Positions 1-4,626 of a stretch of DNA of 6,930 bases are shown piece by piece. The position numbers and the translations under genes were made by a program. The stretch is from Candidatus Kerfeldbacteria bacterium (GTDB lineage Bacteria; Patescibacteriota; Patescibacteriia; Veblenbacterales; UBA10138), in contig JACRFN010000069.1 of NCBI GenBank assembly GCA_016217875.1, positions 1 to 6,930 of the forward strand, given 5' to 3'. The notes under the pieces were generated by a model. That model searched no databases and was not told the DNA's origin. It worked only from the letters and a program-made list of their open reading frames with translations. Position 1 is the stretch's first letter. Each line of letters opens with the position of its first letter.

Positions 1-1
1 A

Positions 2-745
2 CTTTTTGATATGTGCCAAGAGGTTATGAAATCTCGCGGACATATCAAGACGCGCAAGTCAGAGAAAACATTTCCATTTCGCGGACTGCTCACCTGTTGA
101 GAATGTAAGTGTGCGATTACTGCTGAAACACAAAAAGGACATAATTATTATCGCTGTACCAAGAAGCGCGAAACGTGTTCTCAAAAATATGTCCGCGAAG
201 AATCATTAACCGAACAAGTGAAAAGTTTTCTTCAAAAAGTTTCTTCGTCGAGCCAAGACACCGAGAAAGTTTTTCGCGAGCTAGACAAGGACGAGCAGAA
301 AGCAAAAGAGAACAGTCGAGTGGTTTTGCAAACTCTAAAAAATGAGATAACCGACATTGCCATAAAGTTAGACAAGTTGCTTTCTGCATATCTCGACGAG
401 ATAGTTTCTGCCGAAGAATACACCGCGCAAAAACAGAAGCTACTCTCGCGCAAGGTCGAGTGCAACGAAGAAATCAACGAAATTGAGAACGGGAGTGTGT
501 CTTGGCTCGAACCGGCTCGTGCGTTCGTAAAATCCCTTAATCACGCGGCAGAATTGGCGCGGAGTGGGGATAAGTCCGAAATGACAACATTTCTAAAACA
601 AATCGGCTCGAACCATATTTTGATTGATAAATCCGTTTCTTTTTCGCCAAAAATCCCATACAAATTAGCCGCCGAGCGAAGCGAGGCGGGCAACTCACGC
701 TTGCAAAATCCTTTCTGGCGGAGGCGAGAGGATTCGAACCTCTGA
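2..745 (+). CDS. Serine recombinase, C-terminal part, interrupted by an in-frame TGA
   Basis: The frame is open from the window edge except for TGA at 98-100 and shows the end of a large serine recombinase. Before the TGA is a stretch reading KSRGHIKTRKSEKTFPFRGLLTC. After it come the remaining zinc-ribbon cysteines (ECKC, then YYRCTKKRETC), a long charged coiled-coil-like helix (about bases 220-480) and a C-terminal stretch reading QIGSNHILIDKSVSFSPKIPYK. The catalytic resolvase domain would lie left of the window. The TGA replaces the glycine expected in the CGEC zinc knuckle, one base from GGA. Under the standard code the longest downstream open frame starts at GTG 218, which would lack the zinc ribbon, so the gene is probably broken unless TGA is read through or recoded. 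The last 30 bases lie inside tRNA-Ser and the final residues (RRREDSNL) are antisense tRNA, so the native C-terminus is unclear. Family assignment is fairly sure; functionality is not. Confidence 0.8.
98..100 (+). other. In-frame TGA at a zinc-ribbon glycine codon
   Basis: TGA directly follows the first zinc-ribbon cysteine codon (TGT 95-97) and is followed by GAA TGT. The recombinase zinc ribbon usually has Cys-Gly-x-Cys here. Other glycines in the fragment use GGA, GGG and GGC. The site fits either a GGA-to-TGA nonsense mutation or origin from a lineage reading UGA as glycine (translation table 25, Gracilibacteria/Absconditabacteria). Confidence 0.75.
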
Positions 746-805
746 TACCCTTACAGGTATACCGCATTTCGAGTGCGGCCCATTCGACCACTCTGGCACG
801 CCTCC
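716..805 (-). tRNA. tRNA-Ser (anticodon CGA)
   Basis: The complement folds as a class II tRNA of 90 nt including an encoded CCA. The acceptor is GGAGGCG/CGCCTCC with discriminator G, the anticodon stem CCGCA/TGCGG encloses CTCGAAA, a long variable arm follows, and the T-arm is GAGG-TTCGAAT-CCTC. It reads UCG codons. It begins 30 bases after the flippase stop on the same strand and may share its transcript. Its 3' end overlaps the 3' end of the recombinase frame on the other strand, the usual position of an integration site. Unlike the plus-strand tRNAs here, I see no second copy of its own 3' end nearby. Confidence 0.96.
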
Positions 806-835
806 AGTTTAACTTTTATTATTGCTTTTAAGCGT

Positions 836-2254
836 TCACAGTATAGGTGCGGAACTTTGTTGTGTCAATGAGTTTTTAGTGTAGTCCGACAACAGATTTG
901 TTTTCCAAAGTACCAAACCATAAAGTCCCAACCCCAACACCAGTTTGAGCCACAAATCTAGGGGGGCAGCGAGTCCGACGGCCAAAGCCAAGGTGGCCAG
1001 CAGTATCTTAGGCCAACGCTTAAACGACAGTGGCACGCCGCGGTGCCAGAGGATGGTTACCATAGCTAGGTTAACCAAAGCTTCCACCCCGACGGTTACC
1101 CAGGCCGCGCCCCAATAGGAATAAACAGGAATGAATATCAGGTAAGCGGTGAAACCGAGCACCGCGCCAGCAGCAAATACTTTTATCAGACGTTTTTGTT
1201 CTTTGATTGCAAAAATGGCGTAGCCTGCCGCATTGCCCACGAACGAGCACATAATAGCCAAGCTTAAGACCGCCAAAATGTCGCCGGTTATGGCAAAGTT
1301 TGAGCCGGCGATTACTGACATAAGCGGTCGCCCTACCAGAGCGGCGCCGGCTATTACTGCCACGCCAGCCGCCAGCAAGGCGTCTGCCGCGCCGCGATAA
1401 AGCCGCTTTACTTCCTCGTGTTGTCCGTCCGCTCGAGCTTGGGCTATTTGCGGCAGCAACAGGCCGCCTAAAATAGCCGGGAAAGCCAGGAGAACCTCCA
1501 GCACAGTGTAAGCGGCGCCGTAAAATCCGACTTCGGCAGCGGGGCGAAAGAGCGACAAAATGACGGTGTCGGCTTTGAAGTAAATGACGTTAAGAGTGGT
1601 AGTGAGAGCTATGGGCCAGGTGTGCACCCATAGTATACGCCAGATGTTTAAATCAAACTGCCAGGTAAAAGAGATGAGTCGCCGCGCTAAAATAATGTAA
1701 AGTAACAGCGCCAACAGGTTGGCTAACACGAACACGCTAAGATAAGTGTTGAGCGGCGCCAAGGTATAAGCCGCCCAACCAGTGCCAGCCAGTAAAACTA
1801 AACGACTGGTGATATCGACACTGGTTAGCCAGCCGCTTTTAAGCTTGGCTTGAAAAACACTGGTGATGGTCTGAGTGATGCTGCCGGCCCAAAAACCCAC
1901 ACTAACCAACATCATGCTTAAAATTAAAGGCTGAGGATAGCCTAGCAGGCCAGCCGCTACCGGCGCGGCCGCAAAAGCCACCCCGGCTGTAATAGCCCTG
2001 AAGCTTAAAGCGTTCCCCAGCAGAGTGTTGGCCGGCATAACGCCGGAACCGAGTTCACGCCCCACCGTCATGCTTAAACCAAAGCCGGTAAGCAGGCTTG
2101 TCAGTTGCAGGAAGGCGATGACGGTGGTGTATTGGCCGTAGCCTTCCGGGCCTAGGGCGCGCGTCATCAGGGCCACCACAGCTAAACCCAAGAGCAGGCT
2201 TAAGATTTTGCCGAGCACTTGAATGACAGTTTGCTGGGCTATTTTTTGGAACAT
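836..2254 (-). CDS. Polysaccharide/lipid-linked oligosaccharide flippase (Wzx/RfbX-like, MOP superfamily)
   Basis: This 472-residue protein is almost entirely hydrophobic, with about a dozen or more membrane segments in the pattern of PST-family polysaccharide biosynthesis proteins (PF01943 type). Near the N-terminus it has the family signature TRALGPEGYGQY (residues 31-42), and a charged cytoplasmic loop (RADGQHEEVKRLYR) falls after the middle. Members move lipid-linked sugars across the inner membrane for surface polysaccharide assembly. I chose the ATG at 2254, 5 bases after the upstream stop, because the Met-Phe-Gln-Lys start matches the family. An upstream in-frame GTG at 2278 would add 8 residues but sits in a hairpin repeat and overlaps the upstream gene. 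No strong ribosome binding site is visible, so translational coupling to the upstream gene is likely. No glycosyltransferases are in view, so the sugar is unknown. The stop is TGA. Confidence 0.9.
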   Translation of the reverse strand: MFQKIAQQTVIQVLGKILSLLLGLAVVALMTRALGPEGYGQYTTVIAFLQLTSLLTGFGLSMTVGRELGSGVMPANTLLGNALSFRAITAGVAFAAAPVAAGLLGYPQPLILSMMLVSVGFWAGSITQTITSVFQAKLKSGWLTSVDITSRLVLLAGTGWAAYTLAPLNTYLSVFVLANLLALLLYIILARRLISFTWQFDLNIWRILWVHTWPIALTTTLNVIYFKADTVILSLFRPAAEVGFYGAAYTVLEVLLAFPAILGGLLLPQIAQARADGQHEEVKRLYRGAADALLAAGVAVIAGAALVGRPLMSVIAGSNFAITGDILAVLSLAIMCSFVGNAAGYAIFAIKEQKRLIKVFAAGAVLGFTAYLIFIPVYSYWGAAWVTVGVEALVNLAMVTILWHRGVPLSFKRWPKILLATLALAVGLAAPLDLWLKLVLGLGLYGLVLWKTNLLSDYTKNSLTQQSSAPIL

Positions 2255-2259
2255 AATAA

Positions 2260-2640
2260 TTAAACTCGCGGTTGCCACCCCGCTGAGCGGGGTAATAAGG
2301 GACGCTCAGCGTCCCACAGATACTGCTCTAGCTTAACCCAAAAATTATTATCAGAGAAGCTAACTTTTATACCCTCGGCCTTTAGCAGTTGAGCCTGGAG
2401 TTCTTTAGGGGCGTTTAGGTTCTCAATGGAGATCATACCCCGGTGGTTGATAACGCGTTGCCAGGGAACATCCGCCGGGCAGCTGCGCAAAGCCCAGCCA
2501 ACCAGGCGCGCCCCGCGCGGCTTGCCCAACAGCGCCACTATTTGGCCATAGGTGGCAACATACCCTGGGGGTATGCGGCGCACAAGCTTATAGACTGCTT
2601 GGTAAAAGTTGTCTGCCGAGTTATCTGGTGCCTGGGTCAT
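2260..2640 (-). CDS. Alkyltransferase-like protein (ATL; MGMT-fold DNA-binding domain without the active cysteine)
   Basis: The 126-residue protein matches the DNA-binding domain of O6-alkylguanine-DNA alkyltransferases (PF01035 type). It has the conserved Tyr of the TYG motif (Y31), the arginine finger in GARLVG (R45) and the active-site region at residues 59-62. That region reads PWQR instead of PCHR, so the alkyl-accepting cysteine is a tryptophan. This is the hallmark of ATL proteins such as E. coli YbaZ, which bind O6-alkylguanine without repairing it and hand the lesion to nucleotide excision repair. The conserved domain ends near YLW (residues 107-109). The last 17 residues are encoded by hairpin repeats and look acquired. 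The ATG at 2640 is supported by AGGA 8 bases upstream. It is first in a two-gene unit with the flippase; the functional link between the two is not obvious. Confidence 0.92.
   Translation of the reverse strand: MTQAPDNSADNFYQAVYKLVRRIPPGYVATYGQIVALLGKPRGARLVGWALRSCPADVPWQRVINHRGMISIENLNAPKELQAQLLKAEGIKVSFSDNNFWVKLEQYLWDAERPLLPRSAGWQPRV
2278..2315. repeat. Pair of GC-rich hairpin repeats
   Basis: There are two perfect hairpins: CCCCGC-tga-GCGGGG (2278-2292) and GGGACGC-tca-GCGTCCC (2299-2315). Their cores, CGCTGAGCG and CGCTCAGCG, are reverse complements, so the two also pair with each other. They encode the non-conserved tail of the alkyltransferase-like protein and precede the flippase start. 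They could be a dispersed palindromic element inserted at the gene end, or modulate the mRNA at this junction. Confidence 0.75.
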
Positions 2641-2648
2641 ATTTATTA

Positions 2649-2661
2649 TCCTGATTTTATA
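2649..2661 (-). promoter_or_regulatory. Ribosome binding site and possible -10 box for the ATL-flippase unit
   Basis: On the minus strand AGGA (2649-2652) lies 8 bases before the ATG at 2640. TATAAA (2656-2661) just upstream resembles a -10 box, but no convincing -35 is seen at normal spacing and the leader would be very short. The ribosome site is credible; the promoter is weak. Confidence 0.35.
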
Positions 2662-2741
2662 GTAGCCTAAGACCAGATAGTAGTGAATTTCTATTTAGTC
2701 ATCCACCCCTTGAATTAATAAGCATTTTATGATATCTTAAT

Positions 2742-2770
2742 AAAGCTCTACTCTAATCAAGTAGAGCTTT
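2742..2770. terminator. Hairpin between the ATL gene and the tRNA set (terminator-like)
   Basis: A perfect 11-bp stem AAAGCTCTACT/AGTAGAGCTTT encloses a 7-nt loop, with A and T runs at its ends. No gene in view is obviously terminated here, since the ATL unit starts leftwards and tRNA-Arg starts rightwards. It may be a relic, an insulator or an attenuator ahead of the tRNAs. The rest of 2641-2799 shows no coding; TATTAT at 2781-2786 could be a -10 for the tRNAs. Confidence 0.45.
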
Positions 2771-2799
2771 TAAGCATCAATATTATTCGGATTCATTAA

Positions 2800-2874
2800 G
2801 CCCTCGTAGTGAAATGGATATCACGACTGGCTTCGGACCAGTTATTGGGGGTTCGAATCCCTCCGAGGGCACCA
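2800..2874 (+). tRNA. tRNA-Arg (anticodon TCG)
   Basis: A full cloverleaf of 75 nt with encoded CCA: acceptor GCCCTCG/CGAGGGC, D-stem GTGA/TCAC, anticodon stem ACTGG/CCAGT enclosing CTTCGGA, and T-arm GGGGG-TTCGAAT-CCCTC. It is the first of the plus-strand tRNAs. Its last 20 nt are repeated exactly at 2988-3007. Confidence 0.97.
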
Positions 2875-2897
2875 ATCCTTATGATGGCCTTATGGCT

Positions 2898-3007
2898 GGG
2901 ATTCGAAGGGCAGGAGCGAGCCACGCGTAGGCGGGGCGAGCGTCCGACGAAAGCGAGCAAGCGCAGCTTTCGGCGCTGCCCAGGACAGAATCCCTCCGAG
3001 GGCACCA
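2898..3007 (+). repeat. tRNA-tail element, copy 1 (tRNA-Arg version)
   Basis: The unit starts 23 bases after tRNA-Arg with GGGATTCGAA (2898-2907), the reverse complement of the tRNA's T-loop and 3' T-stem. A structured core closed by GGGCAG (2908-2913)/CTGCCC (2976-2981) follows. It ends with an exact copy (2988-3007) of the last 20 nt of tRNA-Arg, from T-loop position 57 through CCA. GGGATTC pairs with GAATCCC at the far end. The core differs in sequence from copies 2 and 3 but keeps the same order of stems and the AGG after the closing stem. No protein is credible here. Function unknown. Confidence 0.85.
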
Positions 3008-3061
3008 GGGTCGTTAGCTCAATTAGTAGAGCAGTCCGCCTTAGGCGGATTAGTTCTGGGT
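3008..3061 (+). pseudogene. Truncated tRNA-Lys-like 5' part with a rebuilt anticodon arm (UUA)
   Basis: It begins directly after the CCA of the preceding tail element and matches tRNA-Lys through the D-arm and the 5' T-stem (CTGGG), then stops after T54. The acceptor 5' strand GGGTCGT and the D-stem are intact. The anticodon arm is replaced by GTCCG-CCTTAGG-CGGAT, still fully paired and the same length as in tRNA-Lys. In cloverleaf register the anticodon would be UUA (reading UAA), but position 33 is C rather than U. The missing 3' part could be the tRNA-Lys tail copy at 3311-3330. A small hairpin (3062-3091) fills the gap before the intact tRNA-Lys. Most likely a relic or an outer shell, not a working suppressor. 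Confidence 0.75.
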
Positions 3062-3098
3062 GGATAGTTATAATATTTAACAACTAAGTCCATAACTT

Positions 3099-3174
3099 GG
3101 GTCGTTAGCTCAATTGGTAGAGCAGCTGCCTCTTAAGCAGTTGGTTCTGGGTTCGAGTCCCGGACGACCCACCA
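3099..3174 (+). tRNA. tRNA-Lys (anticodon CTT)
   Basis: A 76-nt cloverleaf with CCA: acceptor GGGTCGT/ACGACCC, D-stem GCTC/GAGC, anticodon stem GCTGC/GCAGT enclosing CTCTTAA, T-arm CTGGG-TTCGAGT-CCCGG. A truncated lookalike precedes it and a copy of its last 20 nt follows at 3311-3330. Confidence 0.97.
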
Positions 3175-3235
3175 AACTTCGCTAAAGCTTCGTTTGGCTA
3201 TATCATCTAGCCAGCCGACGCCTTAATAGTTGTCA

Positions 3236-3330
3236 GGGACTCGAAGGGCGCGAGAAACCCCGCGTCCGCGGGGTGAGTGTAGCGCCCAGGCTCCGAGTCG
3301 GAGCGAGGAGGAGTCCCGGACGACCCACCA
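3236..3330 (+). repeat. tRNA-tail element, copy 2 (tRNA-Lys version)
   Basis: It lies 61 bases after tRNA-Lys. It starts with GGGACTCGAA (3236-3245), the exact reverse complement of 10 nt of the tRNA-Lys T-arm. The core has stems GGGCGC (3246-3251)/GCGCCC (3282-3287), CCCCGCG (3258-3264)/CGCGGGG (3267-3273) and CTCCG (3291-3295)/CGGAG (3299-3303). It ends with an exact 20-nt copy of the tRNA-Lys 3' end (3311-3330). GGGACTC pairs with GAGTCCC (3311-3317), giving a closed multi-branched fold. Bases 3243-3310 are identical to 3512-3579 beside tRNA-Pro. Confidence 0.88.
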
Positions 3331-3415
3331 TTCATCTCGCCCGTTACAGCGGGTTCACTCATGGTTACCGCTCTGGGCGGGGAGGATACCCTGGGTTTAT
3401 CGGGGGTATTATCTG
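3331..3415 (+). other. Spacer between tail element 2 and tRNA-Pro
   Basis: No gene is seen. It holds small hairpins (CCCG-ttacag-CGGG at 3340-3353; CCGC/GCGG at 3368-3380) and, just before tRNA-Pro, CGGGGGTAT (3401-3409), which resembles the 5' end of tRNA-Pro (CGGGGTAT). It may be the remnant of an outer tRNA-Pro 5' fragment, by analogy with Lys, Phe and Gly. Weak on its own. Confidence 0.4.
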
Positions 3416-3492
3416 CGGGGTATAGCGCAGCTGGCTAGCGCGCCTGCTTTGGGAGCAGGAGGTCCTGGGTTCAAATCCCAGTACCCCGACCA
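3416..3492 (+). tRNA. tRNA-Pro (anticodon TGG)
   Basis: A 77-nt cloverleaf with CCA: acceptor CGGGGTA/TACCCCG, D-stem GCGC/GCGC, anticodon stem CCTGC/GCAGG enclosing TTTGGGA, T-arm CTGGG-TTCAAAT-CCCAG. Its last 20 nt (3473-3492) recur at 3580-3599. Confidence 0.97.
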
Positions 3493-3504
3493 TTTATAAT
3501 TTGA

Positions 3505-3599
3505 GGAATTTGAAGGGCGCGAGAAACCCCGCGTCCGCGGGGTGAGTGTAGCGCCCAGGCTCCGAGTCGGAGCGAGGAGAAATCCCAGTACCCCGACCA
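3505..3599 (+). repeat. tRNA-tail element, copy 3 (tRNA-Pro version)
   Basis: It lies 12 bases after tRNA-Pro. It starts with GGAATTTGAA (3505-3514), the reverse complement of the tRNA-Pro T-loop and stem with one mismatch. The 68-nt core (3512-3579) is identical to the tRNA-Lys copy, and the element ends with an exact copy of the last 20 nt of tRNA-Pro (3580-3599). The core is the same as at Lys while both ends match Pro, so the ends are tailored to the host tRNA. Confidence 0.88.
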
Positions 3600-3618
3600 G
3601 TTAAATTATTATTAGTGC

Positions 3619-3653
3619 GCCGCGGTAGCTTAACAACGCACTCCACCAAATTA
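3619..3653 (+). pseudogene. Outer tRNA-Phe-like 5' part
   Basis: GCCGCGG-TA-GCTTA (3619-3632) resembles the start of tRNA-Phe (GCCTGGG-TA-GCTCA). Its acceptor strand pairs perfectly with CCGCGGC at 3813-3819 beyond the intact tRNA-Phe, with compensating changes at two positions. Bases 3635-3653 pair with 3740-3758 on the other side of tRNA-Phe, so this fragment and its partner wrap the intact gene. The D-arm is shortened, so the outer copy is degenerate. Confidence 0.6.
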
Positions 3654-3656
3654 CTT

Positions 3657-3731
3657 GCCTGGGTAGCTCAGTGGTAGAGCGCAGCCCTGAAGAGGCTGGC
3701 GTCGCCAGTTCGATTCTGGCCCCAGGCACCA
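3657..3731 (+). tRNA. tRNA-Phe (anticodon GAA)
   Basis: A 75-nt cloverleaf with CCA: acceptor GCCTGGG/CCCAGGC, D-stem GCTC/GAGC, anticodon stem CAGCC/GGCTG enclosing CTGAAGA, T-arm GCCAG-TTCGATT-CTGGC. It sits inside inverted flanks (3635-3653 with 3740-3758) and between two parts of a second, degenerate tRNA-Phe. Confidence 0.97.
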
Positions 3732-3758
3732 AATCACTATAATTTGGTGGAGTGTGTT

Positions 3759-3822
3759 TGAGAAGGATGAGCGTCGCCAGTTCCCTGCCTGCCGGCGGGC
3801 AGGGATTCTGACCCGCGGCACA
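3759..3822 (+). pseudogene. Outer tRNA-Phe-like 3' part with a hairpin in its T-loop
   Basis: Bases 3771-3783 (GCGTCGCCAGTTC) are identical to tRNA-Phe from the variable loop to T-loop C56. A 20-nt palindromic insert follows (3784-3803), part of the stem CCCTGCC/GGCAGGG. The sequence then resumes as GATTCTGAC-CCGCGGC-A-CA, matching the rest of the T-arm, the acceptor strand and a shortened CCA. The insert sits exactly at the TTC break used by the three tail elements. The acceptor strand pairs with 3619-3625. Confidence 0.7.
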
Positions 3823-3861
3823 GTGATAATAAACACTTAACCGATTATTTGATCATTTTTT

Positions 3862-4308
3862 ATGCGTCGATTAGTTACAGTATTGGTATCAATTTTTTTC
3901 TTAGGTTTAGCTTGGCCTTTAGCCGCCCAAGAAAACACTTCTCCTCAGCCTGAGATTAGGTCAATAATTATCAAACGCGCTCAAATATCCGGCTTGAGTG
4001 ATGAGGTGGTGACTGTGGTATATACCGAAGGCAAGCGTAAAGTTTATGATCCGGTGCTAATTACCCCTGAAACAGAAATCTGGTGGGGTAAAAAAACCGT
4101 AACTCCCGCGTCATTACGCCGCCTGCATTACATTAAGGTTACTGGTGGCCGTCAAAATGAAATTATTATCGCCCAACGAATTGATATTTTAACTGCCGCC
4201 CCGGTAGTTAAAAAAACAGCAGTAAAACAGCCAACTGCTAAGATACCAGCTAAGGCCATAGTTAAGAAACCAGTTCAGGCCGCGGGTGAAAAAAAGCAGC
4301 CAAAGTAA
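3862..4308 (+). CDS. Small secreted protein, DUF5666-like, with a Lys/Pro/Ala tail
   Basis: The protein is 148 residues. Residues 1-22 form a signal peptide: MRR, a hydrophobic stretch, then likely cleavage after LAA before QENTS. Residues about 33-110 are a beta-rich domain. Its pattern (a short opening strand, VVTVVY, PETEIWWG, then HYIKVTGGRQNEIIIAQRIDIL) resembles the small DUF5666 OB-like domains found on secreted bacterial proteins. From about 112 to the end it is a low-complexity tail of VKK, AVK, PAK and KKP, which may bind anionic cell-wall polymers; that is inference. The ATG at 3862 is the start giving a proper signal peptide; no Shine-Dalgarno is visible. It stands alone between the Phe and Gly tRNA clusters. 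Family resemblance is by eye only and the function is unknown. Confidence 0.75.
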   Translation: MRRLVTVLVSIFFLGLAWPLAAQENTSPQPEIRSIIIKRAQISGLSDEVVTVVYTEGKRKVYDPVLITPETEIWWGKKTVTPASLRRLHYIKVTGGRQNEIIIAQRIDILTAAPVVKKTAVKQPTAKIPAKAIVKKPVQAAGEKKQPK

Positions 4309-4319
4309 CCTACACTTGA

Positions 4320-4360
4320 GTGCGGGTATCGTATAAATTTTTAAGTGTTTTCTCCCGCAC
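4320..4360 (+). pseudogene. Outermost tRNA-Gly shell, 5' part (copy A)
   Basis: It starts like the other Gly copies (GCGGGTATC at 4322-4330) and runs with a shortened D/anticodon region to TTTTC (4348-4352), followed by TCCCG, the same sequence that ends copy B's 5' part and opens its insert. The flanks also pair locally (GTGCGGG 4320-4326 with CCCGCAC 4354-4360). The matching 3' part is at 4713-4753. Confidence 0.6.
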
Positions 4361-4385
4361 CTATATTATAAATCCTGTAGTCGGA

Positions 4386-4420
4386 GCGGGTATCATATAA
4401 CGGTTATTATGTGAGTTTTC
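4386..4420 (+). pseudogene. Interrupted tRNA-Gly (UCC), 5' part (copy B)
   Basis: GCGGGTA-TC, a D-arm with a 3-bp ATA/TAT stem, anticodon stem TGAGT and loop TTTC. It stops after anticodon base C35. Joined to 4627-4663 it gives a complete cloverleaf with loop TTTCCAA (anticodon TCC), stems TGAGT/ACTCA and ACGGG/CCCGT, and acceptor GCGGGTA/TGCCCGC. Labelled pseudogene only because removal of the insert is not known to occur. Confidence 0.8.
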
Positions 4421-4626
4421 TCCCGAAAAATTGGAGCGTCAGCGACTTTATTTTTCGAGGATCCCGTCATATGTTGTCCTTACAGAGCGGGTATCGTATA
4501 GTGGCATTACCTCAGCTTTCCAAGCTGATGATGGGGGTTCGATTCCCCCTGCCCGCTCTGTGTGGTTAACGCCACGGGATCCTCGTAGCCAGACGGATTC
4601 ACTTCGTTCATCTCGTCGCTGCGGGA
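4421..4626 (+). other. 206-nt insert in the anticodon loop of tRNA-Gly copy B, carrying an intact tRNA-Gly
   Basis: The insert begins TCCCG and ends CGGGA. Further arms pair across it: CAGCGAC (4440-4446) with GTCGCTG (4615-4621), CGAGGATCCCGT (4456-4467) with ACGGGATCCTCG (4574-4585), and ACAGA with TCTGT, which lengthens the acceptor stem of the tRNA-Gly inside it. I see no credible protein and no recognisable group I intron core. It is intron-like in position and mobile-element-like in having inverted ends and a cargo. Confidence 0.75.
4487..4557 (+). tRNA. tRNA-Gly (anticodon TCC)
   Basis: A 71-nt cloverleaf without encoded CCA: acceptor GCGGGTA/TGCCCGC, a short D-stem GTA/TAC, anticodon stem TCAGC/GCTGA enclosing TTTCCAA, T-arm GGGGG-TTCGATT-CCCCC, discriminator T. 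It is the innermost of three nested Gly copies and the only uninterrupted one. The flanks ACAGA and TCTGT extend its acceptor stem. Confidence 0.95.

Noticed and set aside
2855..3330. Circularly permuted tRNA genes
   Set aside because: In every case an intact, correctly ordered tRNA is present and the extra 3' pieces lie downstream of a 5' part, not upstream as permutation requires.
2809..3499. Protein-coding genes across the tRNA set (for example 2809-3087 and 3230-3499 on +, 2796-3083 and 3651-3836 on -)
   Set aside because: These frames are open only because GC-rich tRNA and hairpin repeats lack stops. Their products are tRNA translations such as GSNP-type strings with no protein family features.
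2898..3599. Integron attC array
   Set aside because: The folded inverted ends recall attC sites, but the RYYYAAC/GTTRRRY boxes are absent, the ends match tRNA T-arms, and there are no cassette genes.
2855..3599. CRISPR array
   Set aside because: The repeats are three different tRNA tails spaced irregularly around structured inserts, not one repeat with uniform spacers.
4421..4626. Group I intron in tRNA-Gly
   Set aside because: The position in the anticodon loop fits, but the insert is mostly occupied by another tRNA and simple inverted arms. I cannot see group I core pairings, and the ends do not follow the usual U before the splice site and G at the end.
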